The position numbers and the translations under genes are program-made. The notes beneath the pieces were generated by a model, which was not told the DNA's origin, did not search any database, and saw only the letters and a list, made by a program, of their open reading frames with translations. DNA of 64,000 nucleotides, taken from NCBI GenBank assembly GCA_963931925.1, contig OZ007582.1:29738429-29802428 (forward strand), read 5' to 3'. Source of the stretch: Onchidella celtica (taxonomy: Eukaryota > Mollusca > Gastropoda > Systellommatophora > Onchidiidae). This document shows positions 63,048 through 64,000 of the stretch, one piece after another (within the stretch, counting starts at the first letter, position 1; every line of letters starts with the position of its first letter).

Positions 63048-63855
63048 GTATAAGCATGATATTGGCTTATTGTAATAATATAGGGCCTATATTATCCTTC
63101 ATTCGTCTCTCATTTTGAGATAGATATCGGAGTAGTTAGTCTGTTTATATGAGAGAAATATGGGCATTTTTTTTTCTATCAAACGTTCAGTCTAAATGTG
63201 GGAGATACAGGCACATTAATTCTGTGTAAGCAAGGGAGACAGATTTATTCTGTCTGATTGAGGAAGTCGGCGGCATGTATTATTCTGTCTAAATGAAGGA
63301 GGTATGGGCATATCAATTCTGTCTAAACGAGGGGTTGGGGGGGGGGGGTGGATTTATTCTGTCCGGATGAGGAAGATATTTGCATGTTTAGTCTATCTAA
63401 ATGAGGTTAATATTAGCATAATTACGTGTAAACTAGTGGATGTTGGCATATTTATGATGTCTAAATGAGGGAGATTTTGGCATATTAATTAGGTCTAAAC
63501 GTGGGAGATTATTGTGTCTAAACAAGGGAGATACGTAAAACCCAAACTCAAACTCCAGTGTGTGAACACTGATAAGAACCGTTGCAAATGTGTACCGGTA
63601 TATATATATATTTTTTTGGCGTTTGACCTTACTTATTGAGTAAGAAAACATGGAGCACTCGTTGCTGGACAATGTGTGTAATTGCCGTGTCGAGTGTCAT
63701 TTGCCACTTGCCCACCCTGCCACTTGTGTCACCTTAAAATATGTCTGAAAAGAACTTAACTCTCTTGATCTACGCAAAAGACACAATTTCACAACTTTAC
63801 CGATAAAACAATTTTTATGGAGAACTTTTAAATTTTGTTTGTGACATTTGAATTA
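63048..63855. other. Sequence after exon 8, with a TCTAAANGAGG-type repeat
   Basis: From 63180 to 63530 a unit of roughly 50-60 bp recurs with words like TCTGTCTAAATGAGGGAGAT and GGCATATTAATT, giving about seven degenerate copies. No coding frame. 63537-63555 carries the AAAACCCAAACTCAAACTC motif also seen with R2. Confidence 0.55.
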
Positions 63856-63859
63856 ACGA

Positions 63860-64000
63860 ACAACACGCTCTACATGCGTTACATGGATGTGTGCAAGAGC
63901 GACCTGCAGGCCTTGGGCATCGGAACGAAGTCATGGGAAGCCGCTGCCTCAGACAGAACACGCTGGAGGCAGTTAGTGAAGCAAGGTCTCTCTCTGTATG
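63860..64000 (+). pseudogene. 3' end of a LINE ORF at the window edge
   Basis: The frame from about 63865 reads MRYMDVCKSDLQALGIGTKS then WEAAASDRTRWRQLVKQGL. It resembles the C-terminus of RTE-like ORFs (compare LRFKDTCKVTMKAFNIDPNE near the end of the 23580 LINE). No upstream RT precedes it here, so it is a truncated copy. Confidence 0.65.

Overview
This is animal nuclear DNA, most likely from a mollusc or another lophotrochozoan. The basis is spliced genes with GT-AG introns, RTE-like and L2-like LINEs, tRNA-derived SINEs, Ty3/gypsy elements, hAT, Tc1/mariner and ISL2EU-type DNA transposons, and many microsatellites. Nothing is bacterial or organellar. The species cannot be fixed from the sequence. 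Most of the window is mobile DNA, with three host loci visible.

Host genes. (1) A very long first exon on the minus strand (347-4238) encodes about 1,300 residues of an unrecognised Ser-rich protein with a basic tail; it ends at a clear splice donor and the gene runs off the left edge. (2) A shorter paralogue lies on the plus strand (43476-45254). The two copies are head to head, about 39 kb apart, and the space between is nearly all transposons. (3) On the right, at least eight exons from 50771 to 63047 have compatible splice phases and encode a predicted secreted protein I cannot name. Exon 4 carries one in-frame TGA, and the introns are full of transposons and simple repeats.

Transposon nest, 5307-31261. 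A terminal-inverted-repeat (TIR) element (8665-31257, CTAA duplications) contains LTR retrotransposon A (8980-29606, CTGTC duplications). A contains LTR retrotransposon B in its leader (16404-28312, GTAGT duplications). B contains an RTE-like LINE in its leader (23529-26916, 11-bp duplications). All four levels have matching target-site duplications, so insertion order can be read directly. A second copy of the outer TIR element (5307-8660) sits immediately to the left and holds a solo LTR of family B. A and B are Ty3/gypsy-type elements with integrase upstream of reverse transcriptase, the Gmr1-like order. B is very young: its LTRs differ by about six bases by eye and one TGA interrupts pol.

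Middle region, 31.3-43.4 kb: a hAT derivative with 8-bp duplications (31816-33049); a decayed two-gene ISL2EU/PHIS-type transposon (34124-41070) with a SWIM + YqaJ-nuclease gene on the plus strand and a THAP + DDE transposase gene on the minus strand; and L2 fragments. Right region: a second solo LTR of family B (46884-48019), a Tc1 remnant, an L2 copy with an almost complete RT (about 56000-57690), a nearly intact RTE-like LINE (57977-61219, 12-bp duplications), and a LINE tail at the right edge.
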